From Nocardia asteroides (GTDB lineage Bacteria > Actinomycetota > Actinomycetes > Mycobacteriales > Mycobacteriaceae), in NCBI RefSeq assembly GCF_021183625.1, contig NZ_CP089214.1:6324001-6388000 (forward strand): a DNA stretch of 64,000 bases, in the 5' to 3' direction. The notes beneath the pieces are model-generated. The model saw nothing but the letters and a program-made list of their open reading frames with translations. It had not been told where the DNA came from and searched no databases. Each line of letters opens with the position of its first letter. Within the stretch, counting starts at the first letter, position 1. The position numbers were made by a program, and so were the translations under genes. Below, piece by piece: positions 1-8,219 of this stretch.

Positions 1-844
1 TCTCCACCACGCTCTGCTTCGCCTCGACCAGCCAGGCCGCCACCACCAGCGCGGCGCCCGCGTAGATCGGCAGCACCCACTCGACCACGAAGTCCTCGGC
101 GTCCAGCCCGACCGCGTCGAAGGCGCCGACGGTCAGCCCGATCAACACGCCGCCGCCGAGCGCGAGCAGCGTCAGGTAGACCACCCACTCGCCGGTGAAC
201 CGGACGAAGTCCATCCGGCGCCGGTCCGAGCGCCACTCGCCGCCGAGATAGGCCAGACCGACCGCGAGCCACAGCACGATCGGCGCGTGCACGACGACGA
301 CGACCTCGACATCGCCGTCCTCGACGAACGGGTAGACGTTCAGCAGCACCCCGGCCAGCACGAACGGCACCGGCAGCAGCGCCGCCGCGCGCAGCGGCAT
401 CCGCCGCTTCCAGGCGAAGTAGATCGCGAGGAAGGGCAGCACGAAGAGCCCGATATTCCGCGCGACCAGGTTGTCGTCCGGCTCGAGCAGCCGCACCAGC
501 TCCAGCGTCAGCCCGGCGCCGAGCCCGAGCGCCAGCACCACCAGCAGCTCCAGGTCGGGCTTGCGGCCGCCGGCGCGGGCCGGTTCGGGCGGCAGCACCA
601 GCTGCTTCCACAGCCGGTCGGAGTGTTCGCGGGCGAATTCGCGGGAGATGTCGTCCACCCGGCCCATGCGCTTCACCGCCACCAGGAACGCCTCGTCCGG
701 CTCCAGCCCGGCGGCGCCGAGCTCGGCGATCTGATCGCGCAGATGGTCCTCCATCTCGTCGGCGTCCGCGGCCGAGATCGCCCGGTGCCGCACGACGTAG
801 CCGCGCCACTGCCCGATCTGCGCGTCCAGCGCCACGTCGGTCAC
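1..844 (-). CDS. Membrane protein with HAAS-like signalling domain (partial, runs off left edge)
   Basis: The GTG start at 844 overlaps the stop of the upstream padR-type gene by four bases (GTGA), so the two are probably translationally coupled. The product starts with a soluble helical region of about 100 residues (including ADEMEDHLRDQIAEL and a conserved-looking RMGRVDDISREF stretch) that resembles the HAAS / permease-prefix domain often paired with PadR regulators. About six hydrophobic segments follow. The stop lies outside the window. Members of this pairing are usually membrane sensors or transport-associated proteins controlled by the PadR partner; the exact role is unknown. Assignment of the domain is from memory of the family, not a search. 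Confidence 0.75.
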   Translation of the reverse strand, partial: MTDVALDAQIGQWRGYVVRHRAISAADADEMEDHLRDQIAELGAAGLEPDEAFLVAVKRMGRVDDISREFAREHSDRLWKQLVLPPEPARAGGRKPDLELLVVLALGLGAGLTLELVRLLEPDDNLVARNIGLFVLPFLAIYFAWKRRMPLRAAALLPVPFVLAGVLLNVYPFVEDGDVEVVVVVHAPIVLWLAVGLAYLGGEWRSDRRRMDFVRFTGEWVVYLTLLALGGGVLIGLTVGAFDAVGLDAEDFVVEWVLPIYAGAALVVAAWLVEAKQSVVE

Positions 845-1197
845 GCGGGGCTGCCCGCGGTGACCGGGGGAAGGCCGCGCCAGACCTGGTCGAGCGCGTC
901 GGCGACCACTACCCACTGGCTGCGGCGCTGCGCCAGCGCCTCGTGGCCGGTCGGGGTGATGGCGTAGTGCTTGCGCCGCCGCCCGGTCGCCGAGCTGCCC
1001 CAGCTGGCCGAGACGTACCCGGCGCGCTCCAGCCGGTGCAGCAGCGGGTAGAGCATGCCGTCGGACCACTGCATCCGCCCGCCGGACAGCTCCCTGACCC
1101 GTTGCAGGATCGCGTAGCCGTAGGACTCGCCGTCGGCCAGGATGCCGAGCACCAGCGGCGTCGCCGACGCCGCCACCAGATCCTTGTCGATATACAT
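841..1197 (-). CDS. PadR family transcriptional regulator
   Basis: A 118-residue protein starting MYIDKDLVAAS. It has the PadR winged-helix layout: LVLGILADGESYGYAI (helix 1-2), a recognition region ending in GMLYPLLHRLERAGYV, and a wing with RRRKHYAITPTG, followed by a short C-terminal dimerisation helix. I chose the internal ATG at 1197 because family members start just before the VLGIL helix; the longer frame to 1344 has no such support and would run through the palindrome upstream. It is coupled to the membrane protein downstream and divergent from a haloalkane dehalogenase gene. The inverted repeat at 1210-1224, 12 bp from the start, is a likely autoregulatory operator. Confidence 0.88.
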   Translation of the reverse strand: MYIDKDLVAASATPLVLGILADGESYGYAILQRVRELSGGRMQWSDGMLYPLLHRLERAGYVSASWGSSATGRRRKHYAITPTGHEALAQRRSQWVVVADALDQVWRGLPPVTAGSPA

Positions 1198-1209
1198 GGC
1201 ACCCCTATG

Positions 1210-1224
1210 CCTAGTTCCACTAGG
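1210..1224. promoter_or_regulatory. Inverted repeat, probable PadR operator
   Basis: CCTAGT-TCC-ACTAGG is a perfect 6-bp-arm inverted repeat, with two further matching flanking bases on each side beyond one mismatch. It sits between the divergent padR-type and dehalogenase genes, 12 bp upstream of the padR start. PadR proteins commonly repress their own promoter through such dyads, so this is the best operator candidate; the binding protein is inferred. Confidence 0.6.
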
Positions 1225-1257
1225 TATGTGCGGCCAGCCTAGCAGCTCGAGGTATGG

Positions 1258-1271
1258 GTGACGTGGATCAC
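1258..1271. promoter_or_regulatory. CRP/GlxR-like half-perfect site
   Basis: GTGA-CGTGGA-TCAC matches the core of the actinobacterial CRP/GlxR consensus TGTGA-N6-TCACA at 8 of 10 positions. It lies between the PadR dyad and the preferred dehalogenase start at 1326, which supports that start rather than the ATG at 1254. A chance match is possible. Confidence 0.3.
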
Positions 1272-1325
1272 GGTCACAGCGGGCCGGGCGCGGTGTCGAA
1301 ACCGGTATCCGACCCCGGCGAAGGG

Positions 1326-2192
1326 ATGCCAGCCGTGCCCGCACTGCCCGTACTCGATTCGTTCCTGCACTACCTCGACACCGGTGCCGGTGCCGTCCCG
1401 GTGGTGTTCCTGCACGGGAACCCCACCTCCTCCTACATCTGGCGGAACGTGCTCCCGCACGTGGCGGCCGACAACCGCTGCCTCGCGCCCGACCTCATCG
1501 GCATGGGTGATTCCGGTAAGCCGGAGATCGGCTACCGGTTCGCCGATCACGCCCGCTACCTGGACGCCTGGTTCGACGCGGTGGTCGAAGGTGAGGTGGT
1601 GCTGGTCGGCCACGACTGGGGCGGGGCGCTCGGCATGGACTGGGCGGCAAGGCACCCGGGGCGGGTGCGCGGGATCGCGCTGGTCGAGACGTTCCTGCGG
1701 CCGCTGCGCTGGGCCGAGTTGCCGCCGCGGGGGGCCGAGCTCTTCCGTCGGTTCCGCTCGCCGGAGGGGGAGGCGATGGTGTTGCGGGAGAACATGTTCC
1801 TGGAGTTCAACCTGCCGAGTCAGGTGCCGGGGCTGACGGTGGAGGATCTCGACGTCTACCGGGCGCCGTACCCGACGCCGCGGTCGCGGTTGCCCATGCT
1901 CGCCTGGCCGCGCGAGTTTCCGCTGGATGGGGAGCCCGCCGATGTGGTGGCGATCGTCGAGCGGTACGGGCGGTGGATGGCCGGGTCGCCGGAGGTGCCC
2001 AAGCTGCTGATGGCGGTCGAGAACGGGGTCGGGCTCGGCTCGCCCGAGATGATCGACCTGGCCCTGCGGGAGTTCGCCGCGGTCGAGGTGGTGTCGATCG
2101 GGGCGGGCGGGCATCACGCGCCGGAGGAGCGGCCGGACGAGATCGGCGCCGCCGTCGCGGCGTGGCTCCGGCGGCCCGGGCTGACCGGGTGA
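1326..2192 (+). CDS. Haloalkane dehalogenase (alpha/beta hydrolase)
   Basis: 288 residues. The signature HGNPTSSYIWRN (30-41) is nearly the one in DhaA/LinB-type enzymes. The nucleophile is D97 in VGHDWGG, with halide-binding N32 and W98; E121 in the VETFLRP stretch fits the catalytic acid of subfamily II, and H263 in GAGGHH is the likely base. Such enzymes hydrolyse C-halogen bonds of haloalkanes to alcohols in the cytoplasm. The ATG at 1326 gives a normal N-terminus; an ATG at 1254 would add 24 residues without family support and would swallow a CRP-like site. It is divergent from the PadR gene, so PadR may control it. The natural substrate cannot be read from the sequence. Confidence 0.88.
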   Translation: MPAVPALPVLDSFLHYLDTGAGAVPVVFLHGNPTSSYIWRNVLPHVAADNRCLAPDLIGMGDSGKPEIGYRFADHARYLDAWFDAVVEGEVVLVGHDWGGALGMDWAARHPGRVRGIALVETFLRPLRWAELPPRGAELFRRFRSPEGEAMVLRENMFLEFNLPSQVPGLTVEDLDVYRAPYPTPRSRLPMLAWPREFPLDGEPADVVAIVERYGRWMAGSPEVPKLLMAVENGVGLGSPEMIDLALREFAAVEVVSIGAGGHHAPEERPDEIGAAVAAWLRRPGLTG

Positions 2193-2233
2193 GCGCGCTT
2201 GCCGCGGGGTCGGGCGGGGGTGACGATCAGGGC

Positions 2234-3127
2234 ATGGTGGACGAGGCCGACGCGGAGCCGGACGATGACCGACCGGTCGCCGGTGCCGGGGTTGCGGAGC
2301 CGGGCGATGCCGAACTGGTCGCCAGGGCGGTGGGCGGCGAGGTCGCCGCGGTCGACGCGGTGCTCCGGCGGGTGCAGGACCCGCTCTACCGGCTGGCGCT
2401 GCGGATGACCGGCAACCGCGCCGACGCGGAGGACGCCACCCAGGAGATCCTGCTCCGCGTGCTCACCCACCTCGCCACCTGGCGCGGCGAGGCGGCGCTG
2501 CTCACCTGGGCCTACCGGATCGGCGTCAACCACCTGCTGAACCAGCGCCGCCGCTCCCCGCAGGAGCGCGGCGGGATCGACCTGGAGATCTTCGCGAACA
2601 CCCTGCTCGACGGCCTCGCCACCACCGATCAGCGCGGCCCCGAGGCCGAGCTGCTCGCCACCGAGGTCAGGTTGCAGTGCAGCCAGGCCATGCTGCAGTG
2701 CCTGGACCGCGCCGAACGGGTCGGCTTCGTGCTGGCCGAGGTCTTCGAGCTGAGCTCGGCCGATGCCGCCTGGATCCTCGGCATCGCCCCGGCGGCGTAC
2801 CGGAAGCGGTTGCAGCGCACCAGGGCCAGGCTGGGTGCCTTCCTCACCGCCAACTGCGGCCGGGTCGACAGCGGGGCCCGCTGCCGCTGCACCCGACGGA
2901 TCGAGGCCGCCACCGCGCGCGGCCGCATCGACCCCGCCCGCCCCGCCTTCACCGGCCACCCGGTCACCCCCGGTGGGCGCGATGCCGCCGCGGCCGAGCG
3001 GCAGATGGTCCGGCTACACGACGCCGCCGCCGTCTTCCGCGCGCACCCGGACTACGCCGCCCCGGCGGAGAAGGTGGAGGGTGTCGTCGCGCTGCTCCGC
3101 TCGGGCCGTTTCCCGCTGCTCGGCTGA
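2234..3127 (+). CDS. Extracytoplasmic-function-type RNA polymerase sigma factor with Cys-containing C-terminal extension
   Basis: 297 residues. Region 2 (about 45-110) contains LALRMTGNRADAEDATQEIL and the RVLTHLATWRGEAALLTWAY helix; region 4 (about 145-200) contains the helix-turn-helix ending AAYRKRLQRTRARL. A C-terminal extension of about 95 residues follows, beginning with a motif CGRV-x5-CRC (C208, C217, C219) that recurs in some ECF sigma factors and could bind a metal or sense redox state. No anti-sigma gene is adjacent. The start at 2234 was chosen over longer upstream reading, which would overlap the dehalogenase gene. It follows the dehalogenase by 41 bp and may be co-transcribed. 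Confidence 0.85.
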   Translation: MVDEADAEPDDDRPVAGAGVAEPGDAELVARAVGGEVAAVDAVLRRVQDPLYRLALRMTGNRADAEDATQEILLRVLTHLATWRGEAALLTWAYRIGVNHLLNQRRRSPQERGGIDLEIFANTLLDGLATTDQRGPEAELLATEVRLQCSQAMLQCLDRAERVGFVLAEVFELSSADAAWILGIAPAAYRKRLQRTRARLGAFLTANCGRVDSGARCRCTRRIEAATARGRIDPARPAFTGHPVTPGGRDAAAAERQMVRLHDAAAVFRAHPDYAAPAEKVEGVVALLRSGRFPLLG

Positions 3128-3128
3128 G

Positions 3129-3155
3129 CCGCCCGCCGGATCAGCCTGCGGGCGG
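3129..3155 (+). terminator. Hairpin after the sigma factor gene
   Basis: CCGCCCGC and GCGGGCGG form an 8-bp GC stem with an 11-base loop directly after the sigma factor stop. There is no T-tract, as is common in high-GC actinobacteria. The rest of the gap to 3357 holds nothing I can identify. Confidence 0.5.
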
Positions 3156-3357
3156 TCGCCGGGGCGCCCGCCGCATGACCGAAAGTACGGCCGGTAGCCC
3201 GGCTGCTCATTCAGCGGACGAGACGGCTACGGCCTACTGCATCCCCTGCGTGACAACGGCGTTCAGGGCGTCGATCGCGGCCTGCCCTGTTCACCGGAGA
3301 GGCGGGCGGTGCCGCCGCAGGTTCAGGCCCAGAGGGCGAGGTCGGTACCGGAGCGGG

Positions 3358-4335
3358 TCAGCGGGAGGCGGCGAGCGCGGCGAGGGTCTCCGCCGCGGTG
3401 TGTGTCGGCTGCCAGCCGAGGTCGCGCTTGGCGCGGGTGGTGTCCATGACCACAGGGGTGCGCACGATGTGCAGCCACTCCAGGGTGGCGGGGACGAAGG
3501 GGAGCCGGGCCAGCGCGGCGGAGGCGACGGTGGCGGTCGCGGCGGGGACCCGCACCGGGCGGCCGCCGAGCGCGGTGGCGACCTCGGAGAGGGTGAGGGT
3601 GCCGTCGCCCGCGATGTTGTAGGGGCCGGGCGCGGCTGAGGTGGTGGCGGCGAGCGCGATCGCGGCGGCGACGTCGTCGTGGTGCACCAGCTGCAGCGGG
3701 TGCCCGGGGTCCGGGACGACCGGTTTGAAGAGCGGCGCGGAGCGCATCAGCGCGCGGATCGGGCCGGGCACCTTCTCCCACGGGAGGTCGTGCAGGGCAG
3801 GCGCTTTCGGCCCGGCGACGATGCACGGGCGGAGCACGTAGACCTCGAGGCCGGAGTTCGCGGTGAGCTCGAGCAGCGCGCGCTCGCAGGCGGCCTTCTG
3901 CTCGGAGTAGTAGTGCTCGGGGGAGCCGTTCGGCGGCACGTCCTCGGTGATCGGCGACGGGTTCTCCGGGTGGTAGCCGTAGGCGGCGACCGAGGAGGTG
4001 TAGACGAGGCGGCGCGGACGGCCCGCGGCCACGGTCGCGGCGAAGACGGTGCGGGTGCCCTCCAGGTTGACCCGGGCGCTCTCCGCGCGCGAGCCCATGA
4101 TGACGAAGGCCAGGTGGATCACGACGTCGGCGTCGGCGACCAGGGCGTCGACCGCGGCCCGGTCCAGGATGTCGCCGCGCCGGTACTCGGTCCGGGTCCA
4201 GCCGTGCGCGGCCGGGTCGAAGGGGCGGCGGGCCATCCCGATGATCCGGTCGACGGCGGGGTCCTTTTCCAGCGCGGTGACGGCGGAGATGCCGATCTCA
4301 CCGGTCGGACCGGTGACGGCGACGGTGATTCCCAT
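3358..4335 (-). CDS. NAD-dependent epimerase/dehydratase family protein
   Basis: 325 residues, extended SDR. The N-terminal TGPTGEIG is the nucleotide-binding Gly motif; VVIHLAF and RLVYTSSVAAYG form the central strands; YYSEQKAACE supplies the Tyr-x3-Lys catalytic pair. The C-terminal half contains the typical LVHHDDVAAAI and YNIAGDG elements. The substrate is unknown: this branch includes nucleotide-sugar epimerases and many unassigned actinobacterial reductases. It is the last gene of a minus-strand run that starts with the acyl-CoA dehydrogenase at 8164, separated from the small acidic gene by 36 bp. Confidence 0.85.
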   Translation of the reverse strand: MGITVAVTGPTGEIGISAVTALEKDPAVDRIIGMARRPFDPAAHGWTRTEYRRGDILDRAAVDALVADADVVIHLAFVIMGSRAESARVNLEGTRTVFAATVAAGRPRRLVYTSSVAAYGYHPENPSPITEDVPPNGSPEHYYSEQKAACERALLELTANSGLEVYVLRPCIVAGPKAPALHDLPWEKVPGPIRALMRSAPLFKPVVPDPGHPLQLVHHDDVAAAIALAATTSAAPGPYNIAGDGTLTLSEVATALGGRPVRVPAATATVASAALARLPFVPATLEWLHIVRTPVVMDTTRAKRDLGWQPTHTAAETLAALAASR

Positions 4336-4371
4336 GGAGCCGGGATGCCCGCGCCGCCACCGGTGAAACAG

Positions 4372-4536
4372 TCAGTCGGGGGGCTCGACGTCGCCGGCGT
4401 CCTCGTTGACGTCCTCGTTCTCCGGGATCTTCCGCTGCTCGGATTCGTAGTCGTCGGGGTGCGTGGTGTCGGTGTGCTCGCCGAGATCGGGCGCTGTGGT
4501 GTTTCCGGGTTCGGTCACGGAAGCGGGTTTACCCAT
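4372..4536 (-). CDS. Small acidic protein of unknown function (54 aa)
   Basis: A 54-residue product starting MGKPASVTEPGNT and ending DVEPPD, rich in Asp, Glu, Pro and Thr, with no hydrophobic segment and so probably intrinsically disordered. It lies 23 bp after the kinase gene and 36 bp before the epimerase gene on the same strand, so it is likely in the same transcript. Its Thr-rich acidic character would suit a kinase substrate, but that is a guess. The coding call rests on start, strand and spacing; codon third positions are less GC-rich than the neighbours. Confidence 0.5.
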   Translation of the reverse strand: MGKPASVTEPGNTTAPDLGEHTDTTHPDDYESEQRKIPENEDVNEDAGDVEPPD

Positions 4537-4559
4537 TCGGGGCGCGGAATACGCGGGAT

Positions 4560-6131
4560 TCAGTTGATCTGCTCGGCGGCGGCGATCAGGTAGGAGCCGC
4601 CGTCCGGTTGCAGGGTGAGGACCCGCTGTTCCCGGCGGACGCTGCCGTCCGTCCCGGTCAGGACCAGGTCGAGGGAGACCCGGTTCCGGGGCGCGTCCAC
4701 GCCGGTGACGGCGACCGAGAGCGCGGCGATGCCCGACCAGAACTCGGTGTGCGCGGTCCGGCCGATTCTGCGCTGGTAGGCGGGGGTGAAGCGGGTCCAG
4801 CTGGAGGCGGGGTCGGCGGGGAGGTCGGCGTAGTGCGCGCGGACGAAGTTCGCCATCGCGTCGTCCACCGGCGGGCCGGGCGGGATGGGCGGGGTGGTGA
4901 GCGGGGCCGCGGCAGGCGGGGTGGCGGTCGGTGTGGTCGCGGAAGCGACGGGGGTGGTCGCGGAAGCGCTGGGTGTGGTCGCGGAAGCGCTGGGTGTGGC
5001 GGAGCCGGTGGCGTCGGCGAGGCCGATGGCGGAGCCGGTCGAATCCGGACGCAGGATCAGCGCCGCGACCGTCGCGATCGCGAGTATCGGCACTGCGACC
5101 GCCGCGCCGATCACCAGCCGCCTCCGCCGCCCGCGCGTGGTGCCCGGCGTCCTCCGCTGCCCGCGCGCAGCGCCCGGCGTCGTCGCCGCCGTCCGGGTCT
5201 CGTGCGCGGCCGGTACTGCCGAGGCCGATCCGAGTTCGGTCGGCGCGGTGCGCGGCTCGCGTCCCGGTACCCCCGCCCCGAGCACCGTGGGCGCGGTCCG
5301 AACCCGGTGCCCCTGCCCGCCCGCGACCGCCGCGGCCTGTGCCGCCGCCGCGAGCGCCCCCGCGGTGGCGTACCGCGTGTCCGGCTCCTTCGCCATCCCG
5401 CACCGGATCACCGCGTCGAACTCCGCGGGCACCCCGGGAAGCACCTGCGAGGGTGCGGGCGGCGGCGTGTTCAGGTGCGCCACGATCTGGTGCTGAATGC
5501 TGTCGCCGGGAAACGGCAGCTGCCCGGTCAGCGCCTGGTGCAGCACGCAGGCCAGCGCGTAGACGTCGGCGCGGGCGTCGACCTCGGCCGCGCCGAGCCG
5601 CTCCGGCGCCATGTAGGTGAAGGTGCCGATGGTGGCGCCGGTGCTGGTGATCCCGGTCGCGGCCAGATCCTTGGCGATGCCGAAGTCGATGAGGTAGGCG
5701 AAACCGGTGCGGGTGACGATGACGTTCGACGGCTTGACGTCGCGGTGCAGCAGCCCGGCCCGGTGCGCGGCGTCGAGCGCCTGCGCGACCTGCTCGACGT
5801 AGTGGACGGCGTCGGCGGGCGCGAGCGGCCCCGCCGCGATGATCTTCCCCAGGTCGGTGCCGTCGACCAACCGCATGTCGAGGAAGAGCTGCCCGTCGAT
5901 CTCGCCGTAGTCGTGGATCGGGACGACGTGCGGGTCGGTGAGCCGGGCGGCGGCATGCGCCTCGCGCCGGAACCGCTCGCGGAACCCGGCGTCCGAGGCG
6001 TACTGCTCGGGCAGCACCTTGAGCGCGACGGTCCGGTCGGTGCCGGTGTCGTGCGCCCGGTAGACCCGGCCCATGCCGCCCGCGCCGAGCAGATCGAGCA
6101 GCCGGTACCGGCCGAACTGTGTGCCCTCCAT
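4560..6131 (-). CDS. Membrane-anchored Ser/Thr protein kinase (PknB/PknF type)
   Basis: 523 residues. The N-terminal kinase domain (about 8-265) has the P-loop GAGGMGRVYRA, ATP-binding K38, catalytic loop HRDVKPSN (D131), DFG (149-151) and YMAPERL, so it should be active. A basic stretch RRRRLVIG leads into one membrane helix around 340-360. The extracellular part begins with a Ser/Ala/Thr/Pro linker containing an imperfect SASATTP repeat, then a globular region of about 110 residues with an NTF2-like look (MANFVRAHYADLP). This is the usual receptor-kinase layout in Mycobacteriales; the ligand is unknown. The downstream small acidic gene and epimerase are probably in the same transcript. Confidence 0.93.
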   Translation of the reverse strand: MEGTQFGRYRLLDLLGAGGMGRVYRAHDTGTDRTVALKVLPEQYASDAGFRERFRREAHAAARLTDPHVVPIHDYGEIDGQLFLDMRLVDGTDLGKIIAAGPLAPADAVHYVEQVAQALDAAHRAGLLHRDVKPSNVIVTRTGFAYLIDFGIAKDLAATGITSTGATIGTFTYMAPERLGAAEVDARADVYALACVLHQALTGQLPFPGDSIQHQIVAHLNTPPPAPSQVLPGVPAEFDAVIRCGMAKEPDTRYATAGALAAAAQAAAVAGGQGHRVRTAPTVLGAGVPGREPRTAPTELGSASAVPAAHETRTAATTPGAARGQRRTPGTTRGRRRRLVIGAAVAVPILAIATVAALILRPDSTGSAIGLADATGSATPSASATTPSASATTPVASATTPTATPPAAAPLTTPPIPPGPPVDDAMANFVRAHYADLPADPASSWTRFTPAYQRRIGRTAHTEFWSGIAALSVAVTGVDAPRNRVSLDLVLTGTDGSVRREQRVLTLQPDGGSYLIAAAEQIN

Positions 6132-6158
6132 CCCGTACTCGTACCACGAGCTCGCGCG

Positions 6159-6908
6159 TCAGGTGAGCCTGCGCACCACCGAGAGCGGCAGCCCCCGCAG
6201 CGCGTAGCCGAGCGGAATCCACGGCCACGCGGGCACGTACGCCTGTGCCTTCTCCTTCTCGACGGCGGCGACGATGGCCCTGACCCCGGTCTCGGTGTCG
6301 ACCATGAACGGCGTCTTCTGCGTGACGTGCTCGTTCATCTCGGAGCGGATGTAGCCGGGGTAGACGGTCGTGACCTTCACCCCGGGGATCCGCTCCGAGC
6401 GCACCCCCTCGGCCAGGTGCGCCAGCCCGGCCTTGGTGGCGGCGTAGGTGGTGAGCGTCTTGCGCATGCCGCGCAGCCCGGAGATCGAGGAGATCACCAC
6501 CAGGTGCCCGCCGCCCGCGGCGCGGAAGATCTCCAGCGCCGCCTCCATCTGGGCCAGCGCGCCGACGAAGTTGGTGAGCGCGGTTTCCCGGTTGGCGTCG
6601 GCGCGGCCGGTGCCGAGCGGGGCGCCCTTGCCGAGCCCGGCGTTCACGATCACCCGGTCCAGCCGCCCGAACGCCTCCGCGATCTCCGCGAAGACCCCGG
6701 GCACCGCGTCGAAATCGGTGACGTCGAGGGTGCGCACCTCGACCCTGGTGCCCGGGTGGATGGCGGCGATCTCGCCCGCCAGCTGCTCCAGCCGCTCGGT
6801 GCGGCGCGCGGTGAGCGCGAGATCGTAGCCGCGCGCGGCGAACTGGCGCGCCATCTCGGCGCCGAGCCCGGAGCTGGCGCCGGTGATCAGGACGACCCCG
6901 CGGCTCAT
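6159..6908 (-). CDS. Short-chain dehydrogenase/reductase
   Basis: 249 residues, classical SDR. LITGASSGLGAEMA binds the cofactor, NAGLG follows strand 4, and the active site is Ser in VVISSISG with YAATK as the Tyr-x3-Lys pair. The start ATG overlaps the stop of the upstream acyl-CoA dehydrogenase by four bases, so the two are coupled and may work on the same CoA or lipid substrate. The C-terminal IPLGYALRGLPLSVVRRL is hydrophobic and may contact membrane lipid. The substrate cannot be named from sequence. Confidence 0.88.
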   Translation of the reverse strand: MSRGVVLITGASSGLGAEMARQFAARGYDLALTARRTERLEQLAGEIAAIHPGTRVEVRTLDVTDFDAVPGVFAEIAEAFGRLDRVIVNAGLGKGAPLGTGRADANRETALTNFVGALAQMEAALEIFRAAGGGHLVVISSISGLRGMRKTLTTYAATKAGLAHLAEGVRSERIPGVKVTTVYPGYIRSEMNEHVTQKTPFMVDTETGVRAIVAAVEKEKAQAYVPAWPWIPLGYALRGLPLSVVRRLT

Positions 6909-8164
6909 CGCCTCGCCCCGTGCTTGCCGAGCTCCAGCCGCGCGATGACGCCCTTGTGCACCTCGTCGGGCCCGTCGGCGAGCCGCAGCGCGCGGGCACT
7001 GGTCCACGCCGCCGCCAGCGGGAAGTCGTCGGAGAGGCCGCCGCCGCCGTGCAGCTGGATGGCGAAGTCGATCACCCGCTGGGCCATGGTCGGCGCCGCG
7101 ACCTTGATCTGGCTGACCTCGCTGAGCGCGTTCAGCGGCCCGCCCTCGTCCAGCTTCCACGCGGTGTTGAGCACGAGCAGCCGGGTGGAGTCGATGGCGA
7201 TCCGCGCCTCCGCGATCCGCTCCCGGTTGCCGCCGAGGTTCACCAGCGGCTTGCCGAACGCGGTCCGGGCGAGGCCGCGCTCGCAGGCCAGCTCCAGCGC
7301 CTTCTCGGCGAGCCCGATCAGCCGCATGCAGTGGTGCACCCGGCCCGGCCCGAGCCTGCCCTGGGCGATCTCGAAGGCCCGCCCCGGCCCGGCGATCACG
7401 TTCGACAGCGGCACCCGGACATCGGTGAAGGAGACCTCGCCGTGGCCGAACGGCTCGTCCTGCATCCCCATGGTGGAGAGCATCCGCTCCACCTTCACGC
7501 CGGGGGCGTCGCGCGGCACGAGCACCATGGAGTGCCTGCTGTGCCGCGCGGCCTCGGGGTCGGTGAGCCCCATGACGATCAGGATCTTGCAGTCCGGGTG
7601 GCCGACGCCGGTGGACCACCACTTGCGGCCGTTGATCACCATCTCGTCGCCGTCGACGACGGCGCTGAGCTCCATGGTGGTGGCGTCGGAGGAGGCCACG
7701 TCCGGCTCGGTCATGCAGAAGGCGCTGCGGATCCGGCCCTCGAGCAGCGGCTCCAGCCACTCCGCGCGCTGCGCCTCGTCGCCGTACTTGAGCAGCACCT
7801 CCATGTTGCCGGTGTCGGGGGCATTGCAGTTGAACAGGTACGGCGCCAGGAAGGAGCGGCCGGTGACCTCGGCGATCGGCGCGTAGTCGGCATTGCTCAG
7901 CCCGGCGCCGCCCGCGGTGCCGTACCGCGCGGCGTAGGCGTCGCCCTCGCCGGCGGGCAGGGAGAGGTTCCACAACCCCTGCGCCCGCGCCTTCTCCCGC
8001 AGCTCGGCCAGGAGCGGCAGCGGCTGCCACGGGTCGCCGCCGGATTCGCGGAGCGCGGCCACCTCGTGGTGGTACCGCGCCTCCACCGGCTCGATCTCGG
8101 TGTCCAGGAACGCGCGGGCCGCGGCGGTGAGTTCGGCGGCGCGGTCGGAGGGCCGGAAGTCCAT
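6905..8164 (-). CDS. Acyl-CoA dehydrogenase, ACAD10/11-like
   Basis: 419 residues. FAD/acyl-CoA-binding segments include FCMTEPDVASSDATT, the middle domain KWWSTGVGHPDCKI, and the C-terminal helices with LHGGGGLSDDFP. The C-terminal region reads LADGPDEVHKG, which is the ACAD10/11 pattern, with Asp where medium-chain enzymes have the catalytic Glu. This branch oxidises the alpha-beta bond of long, branched or 4-hydroxy acyl-CoAs. It is the first gene of a minus-strand run and is coupled to the SDR. The 55-bp gap upstream contains two copies of TGATCG. Confidence 0.9.
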   Translation of the reverse strand: MDFRPSDRAAELTAAARAFLDTEIEPVEARYHHEVAALRESGGDPWQPLPLLAELREKARAQGLWNLSLPAGEGDAYAARYGTAGGAGLSNADYAPIAEVTGRSFLAPYLFNCNAPDTGNMEVLLKYGDEAQRAEWLEPLLEGRIRSAFCMTEPDVASSDATTMELSAVVDGDEMVINGRKWWSTGVGHPDCKILIVMGLTDPEAARHSRHSMVLVPRDAPGVKVERMLSTMGMQDEPFGHGEVSFTDVRVPLSNVIAGPGRAFEIAQGRLGPGRVHHCMRLIGLAEKALELACERGLARTAFGKPLVNLGGNRERIAEARIAIDSTRLLVLNTAWKLDEGGPLNALSEVSQIKVAAPTMAQRVIDFAIQLHGGGGLSDDFPLAAAWTSARALRLADGPDEVHKGVIARLELGKHGARR

Positions 8165-8219
8165 GTCCCGACCCTAACCCACTATTGATCGCTGATCGAT
8201 AAGATCCCGTGCACCGCGC

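Noticed and set aside
287..967. Plus-strand frames of 226 and 87 residues in the first kilobase
   Set aside because: Both are antisense to the membrane protein and PadR genes, are rich in Arg/Gln/His and low-complexity, and have no family features.
3156..3357. Possible short plus-strand gene starting MTESTAGSPAAHSADETATAYC
   Set aside because: It has no ribosome-binding site, runs into the convergent epimerase gene as Arg/Gly-rich sequence, and resembles nothing known.
4936..5000. Tandem repeat in the kinase gene as a separate minisatellite
   Set aside because: The imperfect 21-bp repeats encode the usual Ser/Ala/Thr/Pro linker of receptor kinases, so no separate explanation is needed.
4608..7886. 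Very long plus-strand frame (over 1000 codons)
   Set aside because: It runs antisense to the kinase, SDR and acyl-CoA dehydrogenase genes, all of which have clear motifs. Long mirror frames are normal in high-GC DNA.
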